64,000 nt of DNA from Neorhizobium tomejilense (lineage in GTDB: Bacteria > Pseudomonadota > Alphaproteobacteria > Rhizobiales > Rhizobiaceae): contig PVBG01000010.1 of assembly GCA_002968845.1 (NCBI GenBank), positions 124,001 through 188,000 of the forward strand, given 5' to 3'. Made by a program: the position numbers and the translations under genes. Under the pieces are notes generated by a model, which did no database searches, was not told where the DNA came from, and saw only the letters and a list, made by a program, of their open reading frames with translations. This document shows, one piece after another, positions 39,926-48,624 of this stretch (position 1 is its first letter; each line of letters opens with the position of its first letter).

Positions 39926-41031
39926 TGGAACCCATGCCGCGCAAGTTGCCCCTCAACGTGATCAAAGAGAAGACCCGACATCAAACGTGGGTCTTCTACT
40001 ATCGCGTTGGCAAGGGACCGCGTACCCGCCTGCGCGGCGAACCTGGGACTGAAGAGTTTCAGGCAGCCTACAAGGCGGCGATTGCGGGAACCCCTGTAGT
40101 AGAACGCCGGCAGACTGCCGATAGCCGATCACTGAAGTGGTTGGTTGAGCGATACATGGAGAGCCGCAAGTGGGCGGCCCTGTCGGTTTCGACCCGGCGG
40201 GCGAGGGGGAACCTTTTCCTCCAAATGCTGAAAAACGCTGATGACGCCTTCTTCGGAGACATCTCGAAGAAGGACATAGAGGCCGCCCTCGACGCCCGTG
40301 TCGGCACGCCGGCGCAGGCCAACGCGCTGCTGAAAGCTCTGCGAGGTCTGTTCGAGTGGGGCATCAAGAATGACATATGCCTCTTTGATCCGACGCATGG
40401 CGTCGAGAACGTCGCATACAAGTCGGATGGTTTTGAACCCTGGACTGCTGAGGACGTGAACAAGTTCTGCAGGAAGTGGAAAGAGGGCACAACGCAGCGC
40501 CTGGCGTTCGAACTGCTGCTTTGCTCTGGACTGCGCCGCTCAGACATCGTCAAGGCCGGACGCCAACACATGACCGGGAATACGTTCTCCATGAGGACAA
40601 AGAAGACCGGCGCAGAAATAACCGTCGAGTTCCCCGCGAGGCTTATGAAAGCGATCGCAGAAACGAAGACCGGCGATCTTGCATTTATCGTTGGCGAGAA
40701 CGGCCGGCCCTTCACCACCGAATCGTTCGGAAACTGGTTTCGAAAGCACTGCACCAAGGCGGGCGTGAGCAAGAGCGCCCATGGCGTCCGAAAATTGTCA
40801 GCAACACTGGCTGCAAATGCCGGCGCCACCTCCCATGAATTGATGGCACAATACGGTTGGGCGACCTCCAGGCAGGCCGAAACCTACACGAAGCAGGCGG
40901 ACCGCAAGCGTCTCGGGATCAAGGCTTCAAAGCTGGTTGCAGAACAAATTGAGATCGAACTTTCCCCGCACCTAAATCCGAGTGCGGGGAAAATTCAAAA
41001 TAGCACAAGGAAATCAAAGGCCGGAAAGTGA
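39925..41031 (+). CDS. Phage tyrosine integrase
   Basis: The 368-residue protein has the tyrosine recombinase catalytic set: Arg204 in CSGLRRSD, His286 and Arg289 in HGVRK, Trp312 in YGWAT and Tyr321 in QAETYTKQ. An N-terminal SAM-like core-binding part is at residues about 65-155. It integrates the phage at the tRNA-Leu 3' end, which begins two bases after its stop. It is the last gene of the rightward operon, so its expression in the lysogen may depend on that operon or on a promoter inside. Confidence 0.94.
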   Translation: MEPMPRKLPLNVIKEKTRHQTWVFYYRVGKGPRTRLRGEPGTEEFQAAYKAAIAGTPVVERRQTADSRSLKWLVERYMESRKWAALSVSTRRARGNLFLQMLKNADDAFFGDISKKDIEAALDARVGTPAQANALLKALRGLFEWGIKNDICLFDPTHGVENVAYKSDGFEPWTAEDVNKFCRKWKEGTTQRLAFELLLCSGLRRSDIVKAGRQHMTGNTFSMRTKKTGAEITVEFPARLMKAIAETKTGDLAFIVGENGRPFTTESFGNWFRKHCTKAGVSKSAHGVRKLSATLAANAGATSHELMAQYGWATSRQAETYTKQADRKRLGIKASKLVAEQIEIELSPHLNPSAGKIQNSTRKSKAGK

Positions 41032-41033
41032 TG

Positions 41034-41120
41034 TGGTGCCCCGTGCCGGAATCGAACCAGCACTCCTTTCGGAACCTGATTTTGAGTCAGGCGCGTCTAC
41101 CAATTCCGCCAACGGGGCAC
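41034..41120 (-). tRNA. tRNA-Leu (CAA)
   Basis: Read on the minus strand, the 87 bases including CCA fold as a long-variable-arm tRNA: acceptor GTGCCCC paired with GGGGCAC, D-arm with GGCGGAATTGGTAGACGC, anticodon loop CTCAAAA giving CAA, variable arm, and TTCGATTC T-loop. The CCA is encoded. Its 3' end touches the prophage, so phage integration must rebuild that end. The gene is complete and should stay functional. Confidence 0.96.
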
Positions 41121-41348
41121 TTGGGTAGCGGTATGCGCTCTATCACGGGGCTGCACCGGCATGCAAGGATGAAGTGAGGTTGCAATCCCGCATGCCTGAC
41201 GCTTAAGAGATTGTCCTGGATCAAGGCTGCCAGACGTGTTTTTTTCCCTCTCCTCCACGGCTTTGCATACCAGGTCCCCTCCCGTGTCCCCCTTGTATTT
41301 TAAGCATCCCGGATGTTAGCTGGTGCAGCAAAAATAGAAGCGCTGCCC
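41121..41348. other. Gap between tRNA-Leu and acyl-CoA synthetase gene
   Basis: There is no gene in this 228-base stretch. It must hold the tRNA promoter (minus strand) and that of the synthetase gene (plus strand). A pyrimidine-rich stretch (TTTTTTTCCCTCTCCTCC, about 41239-41256) is visible. I see no repeat of the tRNA end here. This is the first host DNA after the prophage. Confidence 0.5.
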
Positions 41349-42983
41349 ATGAAACTGCCTGCCCGTACCTCCTATGAAGACCTTTTTCGCGATTTCGCCT
41401 GGGAAATCCCGCAGCGATTCAACATGGGGGAGGCGGTCAGCGATGCCTGGGCGGAAAAATTTCCGGATCGCATCTGTCTCCAGCATTTCAGCCCGGACGG
41501 CGCTCATCCGGCGCTGACCTATGGTGAGCTGTCCGGGCGGTCCGCCTCGCTTGCGAACGCCTTTGTCGCGCTGGGTCTGAAGCCCGGCGACCGCGTCGCA
41601 CTTCTTATGCCGCAGAGTTTCGAAACGGTGATCGCGCATGTGGCGATCTACAAGATGGGCGGCATTGCCCTGCCGCTGGCGCTTCTGTTCGGTGCCGAGG
41701 CGCTCGAATATCGGTTGAAGGCTTCGGGGGCGGCGGCGATCGTCACCAATCCCTTCGGCCTGTCGCGGTTGGCCGGCTTGCGGGAAAAGCTGCCGGAGCT
41801 GCGGCATGTGGTCGTGACTGGAGATACGCCCGTCGGCGACGGCCTGCTGGCGCTCGATGCGCTGATCGCCGCGCATCCGCCGCTGTTTAAGGTCGTCGAC
41901 AGCGGGCCGGACGATCCGGCTCTGATGATCTTCACCTCCGGCACGACCGGCCCGCCGAAGGCGGCGCTGCACGGCCATCGTGTGCTGGCCGGCCATATTC
42001 CGGGTTTTCAGCTGGCGCATGAATTCGCGCCGCAGCAAGGGGACCGGATCTGGACACCTTCCGACTGGGCCTGGGCCGGCGGCCTGCTCAACGTCCTGAT
42101 GCCGGCGCTGATGCTCGGCATTCCCGTCGTCTCTTCGCCCGCCCAGAAATTCGATGCCGACATGGCTTTGAGCATCATGAGCGAGATGGACGTTCGCAAC
42201 GCGTTCATCCCGCCGACGGCGCTGCGGCTCCTGAAATCCGTCGAAAAGCCGCTTGAAAAATACGATCTCAAGCTGCGGACTATCGCGTCCGCCGGCGAGG
42301 CGCTGGGCCGCGAGACCTATGACTGGGCGAAGGCGGCTCTGGGGCTGACGGTCAACGAATTCTACGGCCAGACCGAATGCAATTTCGTGCTGTCCTCGGC
42401 CGCCAATCTCGGCGTGTCGCGCGGCGGGGCGATCGGTCGGGCGGTACCGGGCCATCATGTGGCGGTGGTCGACGGCAGGGGCATCGAGCTACCGGCCGGC
42501 AAGATGGGGCAGATCGCCATTCGTCGTCCGGATCCGGTGATGTTCCTCGGCTACTGGAACGACGAGGCGGCGACGGAGGCGAAGTTCGTCGGCGACTGGC
42601 TGATCACCGGCGATCTCGGACGAAAGGACCGCGACGGTTATGTGGAATTCATTGGGCGGGACGACGACGTCATCACCTCGTCCGGTTACCGCATCGGGCC
42701 GAGCGAGATCGAAGACTGCCTGACCGGCCATCCGGCCGTGCGGTTGGCGGCCGTGGTCGGCAAGCCGGACCCGATCCGTACCGAGATCGTCAAGGCTTAT
42801 ATCGCGCTCGCGCCCGGCCATCGTCCGAGCGACGAACTGGCTCTGGAGATCCGCGACTGGGTGAAGACGCGGCTGTCGATGCACGAATATCCGCGTGAGG
42901 TCGCCTTCGTCGACGATATTCCGCTGACGACCAGCGGCAAGGTCATCCGCCGGCTACTGCGGGACAAGGCGGCCGCCGAGTGA
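41349..42983 (+). CDS. AMP-forming acyl-CoA synthetase
   Basis: The 544-residue protein belongs to the ANL superfamily: P-loop-like motif IFTSGTTGPPKAALH, the A5 region FYGQTECN, the A7 region GDWLITGDLGRKDRDGYVEF, and the C-terminal lysine in TTSGKVIRR. The N-terminal LPARTSYEDL is typical of medium-chain or propionate-like members. It activates a carboxylic acid to an acyl-CoA; the substrate cannot be read from sequence. The ATG at 41349 gives the usual N-terminus; ATG 41313 would add 12 residues. Confidence 0.9.
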   Translation: MKLPARTSYEDLFRDFAWEIPQRFNMGEAVSDAWAEKFPDRICLQHFSPDGAHPALTYGELSGRSASLANAFVALGLKPGDRVALLMPQSFETVIAHVAIYKMGGIALPLALLFGAEALEYRLKASGAAAIVTNPFGLSRLAGLREKLPELRHVVVTGDTPVGDGLLALDALIAAHPPLFKVVDSGPDDPALMIFTSGTTGPPKAALHGHRVLAGHIPGFQLAHEFAPQQGDRIWTPSDWAWAGGLLNVLMPALMLGIPVVSSPAQKFDADMALSIMSEMDVRNAFIPPTALRLLKSVEKPLEKYDLKLRTIASAGEALGRETYDWAKAALGLTVNEFYGQTECNFVLSSAANLGVSRGGAIGRAVPGHHVAVVDGRGIELPAGKMGQIAIRRPDPVMFLGYWNDEAATEAKFVGDWLITGDLGRKDRDGYVEFIGRDDDVITSSGYRIGPSEIEDCLTGHPAVRLAAVVGKPDPIRTEIVKAYIALAPGHRPSDELALEIRDWVKTRLSMHEYPREVAFVDDIPLTTSGKVIRRLLRDKAAAE

Positions 42984-42986
42984 CCG

Positions 42987-44276
42987 TCATGGCGTGACTA
43001 CTCCGGAACGGCCGGCAAGCGACATGATCTTTTCCCGCAGCATGCGGGCCATGTTGCGGGTGTTGCGGTAGAGGTGAAGCTGGGCTGCCACCTGGCGCAC
43101 GTCGCGGTCGCCGTTCTGGCGCAGGCCGATCACCAGCGTCCCCATCTCCTCGCGCTCTTCCCAGAAACGGCTCATGATCGGGTGATCGGGAATCGCGCAA
43201 CTGTCGGTGCGCATGATGTTGGCGTCTTCGAGATGCCACTCGGTCAGTTTCACCATCAGCAGCTTGCCGGGCGAGAACCGGGAAAAACCCTCGTCGTAGG
43301 CGGTCTTCCAAGTGTAGGCCTCACCGGCCATGATGAAGACGATGAGCGAAGCGATCGCCCGGCCATCGAAATCGATGGTGTGGATGCGGACCGCGTCGAC
43401 CTCCGCCAGGTTGGTGATCGCTTCGCGGGCAAACGCGGCGCGGTAACGGTCGTTGATCAGGGCCGAGCGTTTGCGGCCTTTCCAGCCCTTGGCTTCGAGC
43501 GCCAGGAATTCCTCCATCCGCAACCGGATCTCTTCCGGCTGGCGGGCAACCGAATAGCTGAGCGAGCCCTTGTTGCCGAGATTGCGCCACAGGCGGCGCA
43601 TTTCGCGGTAGTGGTGCGACGAGATCGAGTGTTTCAGATAGGTTTCGCCGTCGAGCAGGCTTTCCAGCATCGGCCGCTGTTGGGGATCGGTGACGGTCAC
43701 CGGCAGGTTGCGGCCGATCGCGACCGCCTTGGCGAGCTGTGCGAACGGACCGGCGAGCCTGACGTCCGGCATGACCAGCACGGAGGGCAGGCGGGCTTCG
43801 CGCATGCTCAGCGCCTCGAAAAGATTGTCGATCGTCTCGGCACTGTCTTCCGCATCGACGAGCGGCGTGCCGATCGGCCCGAAGGGATTGGCCCATGCAC
43901 GGATGATCGAGGCGCCGACCGAAAAACCCGGCTTCTCGACCGTGAACGGCATCAGCAGCCGCATACGACTGCGCGTGCCGGTCTCGTCGCGGATCAGCGC
44001 CAGGCGGACCTGCTTGTCCTCGACCCGCGGCATGGCGGGGGCGAGCAGCCGCGCCGAAAAGAAGATGTTCGGCTCGAGCGCACGGTTGGAGAGGAATTCG
44101 AGTTCTTCCTGCAGGTCGTAACCGAAGGCGGCGGGATAAAGGCAGAGCTCGCGGCCGGGCCGACCGACCTGGAGATGGGTGTCGGCATCCGGCCGCTCGG
44201 CGCGGAGCGCCTGGACCATGCTCATCCGGCCGCCGCCATTGCCCTCGAATTCGCTGCTGAACGGAGGTTGCGCCAT
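42987..44276 (-). CDS. GNAT-fold acyltransferase (CelD/BcsL-like)
   Basis: The 429-residue protein fits the Acetyltransf_6 (CelD/FemAB-like) pattern: a variable N-terminal half, then ERPTLIL-like middle, and the conserved GNAT part RIHTIDFDGRAIASLIVFIMAG, AYTWKTAYDEGFSRFSPG. It would acylate an exopolysaccharide or cell-surface glycan. Its start lies two bases after the flippase stop, so the two genes form one operon for surface polysaccharide. No membrane segments are seen; it acts in the cytoplasm. Confidence 0.8.
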   Translation of the reverse strand: MAQPPFSSEFEGNGGGRMSMVQALRAERPDADTHLQVGRPGRELCLYPAAFGYDLQEELEFLSNRALEPNIFFSARLLAPAMPRVEDKQVRLALIRDETGTRSRMRLLMPFTVEKPGFSVGASIIRAWANPFGPIGTPLVDAEDSAETIDNLFEALSMREARLPSVLVMPDVRLAGPFAQLAKAVAIGRNLPVTVTDPQQRPMLESLLDGETYLKHSISSHHYREMRRLWRNLGNKGSLSYSVARQPEEIRLRMEEFLALEAKGWKGRKRSALINDRYRAAFAREAITNLAEVDAVRIHTIDFDGRAIASLIVFIMAGEAYTWKTAYDEGFSRFSPGKLLMVKLTEWHLEDANIMRTDSCAIPDHPIMSRFWEEREEMGTLVIGLRQNGDRDVRQVAAQLHLYRNTRNMARMLREKIMSLAGRSGVVTP

Positions 44277-44278
44277 GG

Positions 44279-45700
44279 TCAGGAAGCCTTTGAAGGAGCA
44301 GAGGGCGTCGGATCGGCAAAGGCGAAGAGCACGATGCCGAGCGTGCGGCGGACTGCGATATGCAGCAGGATAGCCTCGATCATCATCGCCGCCGCCGTCG
44401 CCATCGCGGCCCCGGTCATGCCGAAGCGGGGGATCAGCGCGATGTTGAGAGCGATGCTCGCCAGCAGCGTCACGGCGTAAAGCAGGACGCAGAGCTTCTG
44501 GCGACCGGCCATGCTGAGCAGCACCTCGCCGGGGCCGACCATGGATTTGGCGAGGATGCCGCAAAACAGGATCGCCATCAGCCAGTAGCCGGCCGTGAAC
44601 GCACTGCCGAACAGCGACAGGAGCAGTTCGCCGGCCGCCAGCGCCATGAGCCCGACGGCAAGCGACGGCCAAAAACTCCAGCGCGCGGTCTGTCCGGCAA
44701 AGGAGGCGAGCGCCGTCATGTCGTTCTCCGCCATGATGGCGGAGAAGCGGGGTCCGGCGGCTGCCTTGATCGAGAAGTAGACGAACTGCACCAGCACGAT
44801 CGTCTTTGCGGCGGCGTAGTAGATGCCAACCTGGTCCGGCGGCAGGTAAAGGCCGACGACGACGACGTCCGCATTGGTCAGCAGGAAGCCGATGCCATCG
44901 ACGAGGAAGAGCGGCAGGGAATAACGGAACCAGGCGCCGATCTCGAACTGCATCGGGCCAGGGCCGTAAAGCCGGCGCAGGCGCAGCGTCAGGCGCAGCA
45001 GCTGCAGGAGCGTCGTGACATAGGTCGCGGCAAGGGCCGCCTGCATGGCGGTAACGGCCGTGTGGGCAGCGCCGAACCACAGTGCACCCAGCATGAACGC
45101 GAGGATCAGGGTTGGGCGGATCAGGTAGGTGGGCGAGAGCGCCGTCACCGTCCAGCCGTTCGAACGCGCGGTGCCGTCGAGCACGTCGCCGAGCGCGATC
45201 ATCGGTATGGTGAAGAAGGCCAGCGACACCGGCACGAGGTAATAGGCCTCGACCGTGTGGCCGTAGACATGCAGGAACAGGAAGCCGAGGCCGGCCACCG
45301 TGCTTGCCGAGATCAGCGCCACCAGGCGGACGGCAAGATTGAGCCCGCGCACGGTCGCCACCTCGTCGCGCGCCTTGTGCTGGTGCAGGAAGCGGATGAC
45401 GGACGTGTGGAAGCCGAGGCAGGAGAGATTGCCGGCAAGCACGACCAGAACCCAGACGAATGCGAAGATGCCGTATTCGAATTCGCCCATCAGGCGGGCG
45501 AGCACGATCTGCGACACGAAGGCGATGGCCGCGCTGGCGACCCGGATCACGAAGGCGGTCAGCGCGCGACGCTGGGCGCGGGCTGTCTCGTCGTCGTCGG
45601 TGAGGATCGATTCGAGCTTGCGGGTCAGCGGTGCCAGCCGGGTCCTAAGACCAGGCGGAAGCAATCTTTCCGCTGTTTCGATAACCGCCATGATGGGCAC
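44279..45700 (-). CDS. Polysaccharide flippase/lipopolysaccharide export protein (Wzx-like)
   Basis: The 473-residue protein has about 12 membrane segments and the oligosaccharide flippase pattern: RVASAAIAFVSQIVLARLMGEFEYGIFAF near the N-terminus, and a second repeat from about residue 235 (WFRYSLPLFLVDGIGFLLTNAD). A long cytoplasmic start of about 45 residues is present. It moves lipid-linked glycan across the inner membrane. It is followed directly by the CelD-type acyltransferase gene. Confidence 0.85.
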   Translation of the reverse strand: MPIMAVIETAERLLPPGLRTRLAPLTRKLESILTDDDETARAQRRALTAFVIRVASAAIAFVSQIVLARLMGEFEYGIFAFVWVLVVLAGNLSCLGFHTSVIRFLHQHKARDEVATVRGLNLAVRLVALISASTVAGLGFLFLHVYGHTVEAYYLVPVSLAFFTIPMIALGDVLDGTARSNGWTVTALSPTYLIRPTLILAFMLGALWFGAAHTAVTAMQAALAATYVTTLLQLLRLTLRLRRLYGPGPMQFEIGAWFRYSLPLFLVDGIGFLLTNADVVVVGLYLPPDQVGIYYAAAKTIVLVQFVYFSIKAAAGPRFSAIMAENDMTALASFAGQTARWSFWPSLAVGLMALAAGELLLSLFGSAFTAGYWLMAILFCGILAKSMVGPGEVLLSMAGRQKLCVLLYAVTLLASIALNIALIPRFGMTGAAMATAAAMMIEAILLHIAVRRTLGIVLFAFADPTPSAPSKAS

Positions 45701-45802
45701 GCAATACTCGTAACGACGACGGGAACAATGGGCAAAAGTGTTGCCACAGCAGGGTTAAGAAAGGGTTCGCCCAGGCGTCGATGGCTTCACGAACTGCGAA
45801 CT

Positions 45803-47263
45803 TCAAGGCTCCCTGGAAGAACGGGTAAAAAGGTTGCGGACGGCCGGAACAACCTGGTGAGTGGCCGCAATGGTGAGCGCGACGGCAATCATCCCCACGG
45901 CAATCGCGAAGGTGAACGACATGCCGGCGGCCACGGCTTGCGGAGGTGCCGTCGCGACATCGCCCGTTCCCGAGGCCATTGCGAACACCGCGCCCATCAG
46001 CGAGGCGCCGGTGATGAGGCCGAGATTGCGCGACAGATTGAGCAGGCCTGAAACGACGCCGCGCTGCTGCGGGCCGACGTCCACCATGACCGCGGTGTTG
46101 TTGGCTGCCTGGAACAGTTGATAGCCGGGCGTCAGCACCGCGATGGCAGCGACGTAGCCGCCAATGCCGAACGTTCCTGGAAGTAGAGTGAGCCCAAGCG
46201 AGCCGGCCACCATTCCGACGAGACCGATGACGACCGCCGTCCCCGCGCCCAGGCGGTCGACGAGCCGGCCGGCCGGTACGCCGCTGAATGTGGAAACAAT
46301 CGGGCCGATCGACATGACGAGCCCGACGAAAGCTGCGTCGAGACCGAGCGAACGCGAAAGATAGAACGGCCCGACCACCAGCGTCGACATCATCACCGCC
46401 GAGACAAGGGCGCTGGTTATCAATCCCGTGCTCAAGGCTGGGTTGCGCAACATCGACAGTCGGATCAGGGGCGACGCCGCTTTCGCTTCGACGAGAACAA
46501 ACAGGCCCGCTCCGACGGCAGCCAACAGCAGCAGAGCGGCGTTGACCGGACCAAGGCTGCCGCGGCCGATCGTCATGGCGAGTGCATAGGCTGCAAGCAC
46601 CAGGGCAAGCAGCAGCGTGCCCGAGACGTCGAAGCCGGGCATTTGGTCCGGTCTTTCGCGGCGAAGATCGGCGGGCAGGTAACGAAAGGCAAGAAGGAGC
46701 GCCAGCAGCCCCAGCGGCACGTTGATCAGGAAGATCGCCCGCCAGCCGGCGCCGGCGATCAGAAGGCCCCCCAGGGAAGGGCCGAGCGCGGTGCCGATTG
46801 CCGACATGGTTCCGAGCAATCCCATGGCCGCTCCGGTGCGTGTCTTTGGAAATATGTCAGCGACAAAAGCCATGGTGAGCGCCATCATGGCGGCGGCTCC
46901 GAGACCCTGTGCGGCTCTTGCGGCGACCAGAATGCCCAGCGTCGGAGCAATCCCGCAGGCGATCGAGGCTACCGTGAAAAGGGTGATGCCAGTGAGCAGG
47001 AGCCGCCGACGTCCCGCGATGTCGCCAAGCCGCCCGACACTGACGATCAGAGTGGTGATTGCGAGAAGATAGGCAAGGACCACCCATTGGACCTCCTGGA
47101 AGGAGGCGTCGAACGCCTGCGCCAATGTCGGCAGGCCGACATTGGCGACGCTGGTGCCGAGCGAAGAGAGCAACATCGAGAGCGAAAGACCGGCGAGCGC
47201 CCCACGGAGGGTACTCGCCCGTTCTGCCGGTTGCGGAACCGGATCGTGGGCGGCAGAGGTCAT
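45803..47263 (-). CDS. MFS drug exporter (DHA2-like, 14 segments)
   Basis: The 486-residue protein has the MFS motif A in VGRLGDIAGRRRLLL and the drug-exporter phrase GSLGLTLLPG-like later region, with about 14 hydrophobic segments. MALTMAFVADIFPKTRTGAAMG and ALGPSLGGLLIAGAGWRAIFLIN are typical of DHA2 exporters. It expels drugs or metabolites by proton exchange. It overlaps the DUF2798 stop as ATGA and is divergent from a LysR regulator gene, which probably controls it. Confidence 0.88.
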   Translation of the reverse strand: MTSAAHDPVPQPAERASTLRGALAGLSLSMLLSSLGTSVANVGLPTLAQAFDASFQEVQWVVLAYLLAITTLIVSVGRLGDIAGRRRLLLTGITLFTVASIACGIAPTLGILVAARAAQGLGAAAMMALTMAFVADIFPKTRTGAAMGLLGTMSAIGTALGPSLGGLLIAGAGWRAIFLINVPLGLLALLLAFRYLPADLRRERPDQMPGFDVSGTLLLALVLAAYALAMTIGRGSLGPVNAALLLLAAVGAGLFVLVEAKAASPLIRLSMLRNPALSTGLITSALVSAVMMSTLVVGPFYLSRSLGLDAAFVGLVMSIGPIVSTFSGVPAGRLVDRLGAGTAVVIGLVGMVAGSLGLTLLPGTFGIGGYVAAIAVLTPGYQLFQAANNTAVMVDVGPQQRGVVSGLLNLSRNLGLITGASLMGAVFAMASGTGDVATAPPQAVAAGMSFTFAIAVGMIAVALTIAATHQVVPAVRNLFTRSSREP

Positions 47264-47514
47264 CGCTTTTCGCCCTCCGCCGGTCTCGCGGTCGGCTTCG
47301 CGAGGTTGCTGACGATTCGGCGCGCCAGCGGCGCGACAACCAGCACGACCGGAAAAGCGATGATCCAGGAGGGGAGCCATGCTCCCATCCAGATTCCGAG
47401 AAAGCCGTCGATCAGCCCCGCGCTACGGAGCGTGGAAACGCCGGAGATAAGCAGGGACATCAGGCAGGAAAGAACAAAGCCGAAAATGACGGGTATCAGT
47501 CGTACGGGTATCAT
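47260..47514 (-). CDS. DUF2798 small membrane protein
   Basis: The 84-residue protein has two membrane segments (LIPVIFGFVLSCLMSLLISG and WLPSWIIAFPVVLVVAP) and the DUF2798 length and pattern. It precedes and is coupled to the MFS exporter. It may assist the exporter; the family function is unknown. Confidence 0.8.
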   Translation of the reverse strand: MIPVRLIPVIFGFVLSCLMSLLISGVSTLRSAGLIDGFLGIWMGAWLPSWIIAFPVVLVVAPLARRIVSNLAKPTARPAEGEKR

Positions 47515-47643
47515 GAGGGAACCTCCAGAAACTATTGTCCGAGGGCTATCTCAAGCGCACGCATGGCGGAAGGCGCATGATTTGCATCAATTCAATGCAT
47601 CCGACGCCATGTCATATTGAAGCGCCTGTGTTATGCTGCGCGC
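47515..47643. promoter_or_regulatory. Divergent control region with LysR-type palindrome
   Basis: TGCAT (47583-47587) and ATGCA (47595-47599) form an inverted repeat separated by seven bases, the usual layout of a LysR recognition site. It lies between the LysR gene and the DUF2798-exporter operon, so the regulator probably binds here to control both. Confidence 0.55.
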
Positions 47644-48549
47644 ATGTCCAGACCTGATCTCAACCTGCTTTTCACCCTCGACGTCCTTTTGGCCGAAGGC
47701 AGCGTGGCGCGGGCGGCCAAACGGCTGCGGCTCAGCCAGTCGGCCATGAGCCGGGCCTTGGCGCGATTGCGCGAGACGACGGGCGATCCGCTGCTGGTGA
47801 GGGCGGGCCGCGGGCTCGTGCCAACGCCAAGGGCGATCGAACTGCGCGAACGGGTCGGCGGCCTCGTGCAGGATGCGGAAGCGGTCTTGCGGCCGGTCGA
47901 GATGCTCGATCTCGGTAAGCTGGTCCGGACATTCACGCTGCGCACCAGCGAGGGTTTCGTCGAGAATTTCGGGCCTGGCCTCATCGCTCGTGTCAGCGCT
48001 CGGGCGCCGGGCGTGCGGCTGCGGTTCATCCGCAAGCCGGACAAGGAGAGCACCTCGCTTCGTGACGGAAGCGTCGATCTGGAAACCGGGGTCGTCGGCG
48101 CGACGATCGGTCCGGAAGTGCGGGCCCAGGCACTGTTCCGGGACCGTTTCATCGGCGTCGTGCGCAGCGGGCACCCGCTGGCCGAGGGCGAGATATCGGC
48201 TCGGCGATACGCGGCGGGCGATCATATCCTGGTTTCGCGACGGGGGCTTGAAAGGGGGGCGATCGACGAGGCTCTGGCGGCGTCGGGGCTGGAACGGCGG
48301 ATCATGACGATCGTCGACGGTTTCGCGACGGCGCTGGCTCTCGCCAGGTGTTCGGATCTGATCGCCAGCATTCCCGGGCGGCACAGCGGCAACCTGCGTG
48401 CCGGAATGTTCAGTTTCGCCCTGCCGGTCCCGGTGCCTGAAATTACCGTGTCATTGCTCTGGCATCCGCGGCTGGATGCCGATCCGGCTCACCGGTGGCT
48501 GCGGACATGTGTTCGGGAAATCTGCGCCGGGCCTCCAGCCGAAAGCTGA
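47644..48549 (+). CDS. LysR-family transcription regulator
   Basis: The 301-residue protein has the LysR N-terminal helix-turn-helix (NLLFTLDVLLAEGSVARAAKRL, then LSQSAMSRALARLRE) and a C-terminal effector domain like that of the NodD/SyrM-type group (FTLRTSEGFVENFGPGLIAR). It is divergent from an exporter operon with a palindrome between. The start at 47644 gives the usual MSRPDLNLL opening. Confidence 0.9.
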   Translation: MSRPDLNLLFTLDVLLAEGSVARAAKRLRLSQSAMSRALARLRETTGDPLLVRAGRGLVPTPRAIELRERVGGLVQDAEAVLRPVEMLDLGKLVRTFTLRTSEGFVENFGPGLIARVSARAPGVRLRFIRKPDKESTSLRDGSVDLETGVVGATIGPEVRAQALFRDRFIGVVRSGHPLAEGEISARRYAAGDHILVSRRGLERGAIDEALAASGLERRIMTIVDGFATALALARCSDLIASIPGRHSGNLRAGMFSFALPVPVPEITVSLLWHPRLDADPAHRWLRTCVREICAGPPAES

Positions 48550-48577
48550 TGCGGTCCCTCCGGAAGGCGGAAACGAA

Positions 48578-48599
48578 AACGCCGCCCAGGGGCGGCGTT
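48578..48599 (-). terminator. Terminator after secA
   Basis: AACGCCGCC (48578-48586) and GGCGGCGTT (48591-48599) form a 9-bp stem with a four-base loop. On the minus strand it is followed by TTTTCGTTT, so it fits termination of the secA transcript. It may also act on the facing LysR transcript. Confidence 0.75.
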
Positions 48600-48624
48600 C
48601 GCATCATCAGGTTTCGCGGAAGCC

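Larger units (their letters stand above)
1..41033. mobile_element. Lambda-like siphophage prophage (right end and most of the genome)
   Basis: A continuous block of phage genes: integrase, switch, replication, lambda-type packaging and head genes, siphophage tail genes and lysis genes. The right end is placed just before the tRNA-Leu 3' end, because the integrase stops at 41031 and the tRNA CCA begins at 41034. No host gene interrupts the block. The left end is not in the window, so its length is at least 41 kb. The structural genes all look intact, so the prophage may be inducible; that is inference. Confidence 0.96.

Noticed and set aside
41034-41300. Second tRNA fragment as left attachment site within the window
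   Set aside because: Only one copy of the tRNA 3' sequence was found; the other prophage end must lie left of position 1.
42987-45080. A longer start for the CelD-type acyltransferase (697 codons)
   Set aside because: The added N-terminal part overlaps the flippase gene out of frame and is arginine-rich; the ATG at 44276 fits the family.
44360-46051. A 563-codon plus-strand frame opposite the flippase
   Set aside because: Runs across two real genes and their gap, with low-complexity composition; no ribosome site.
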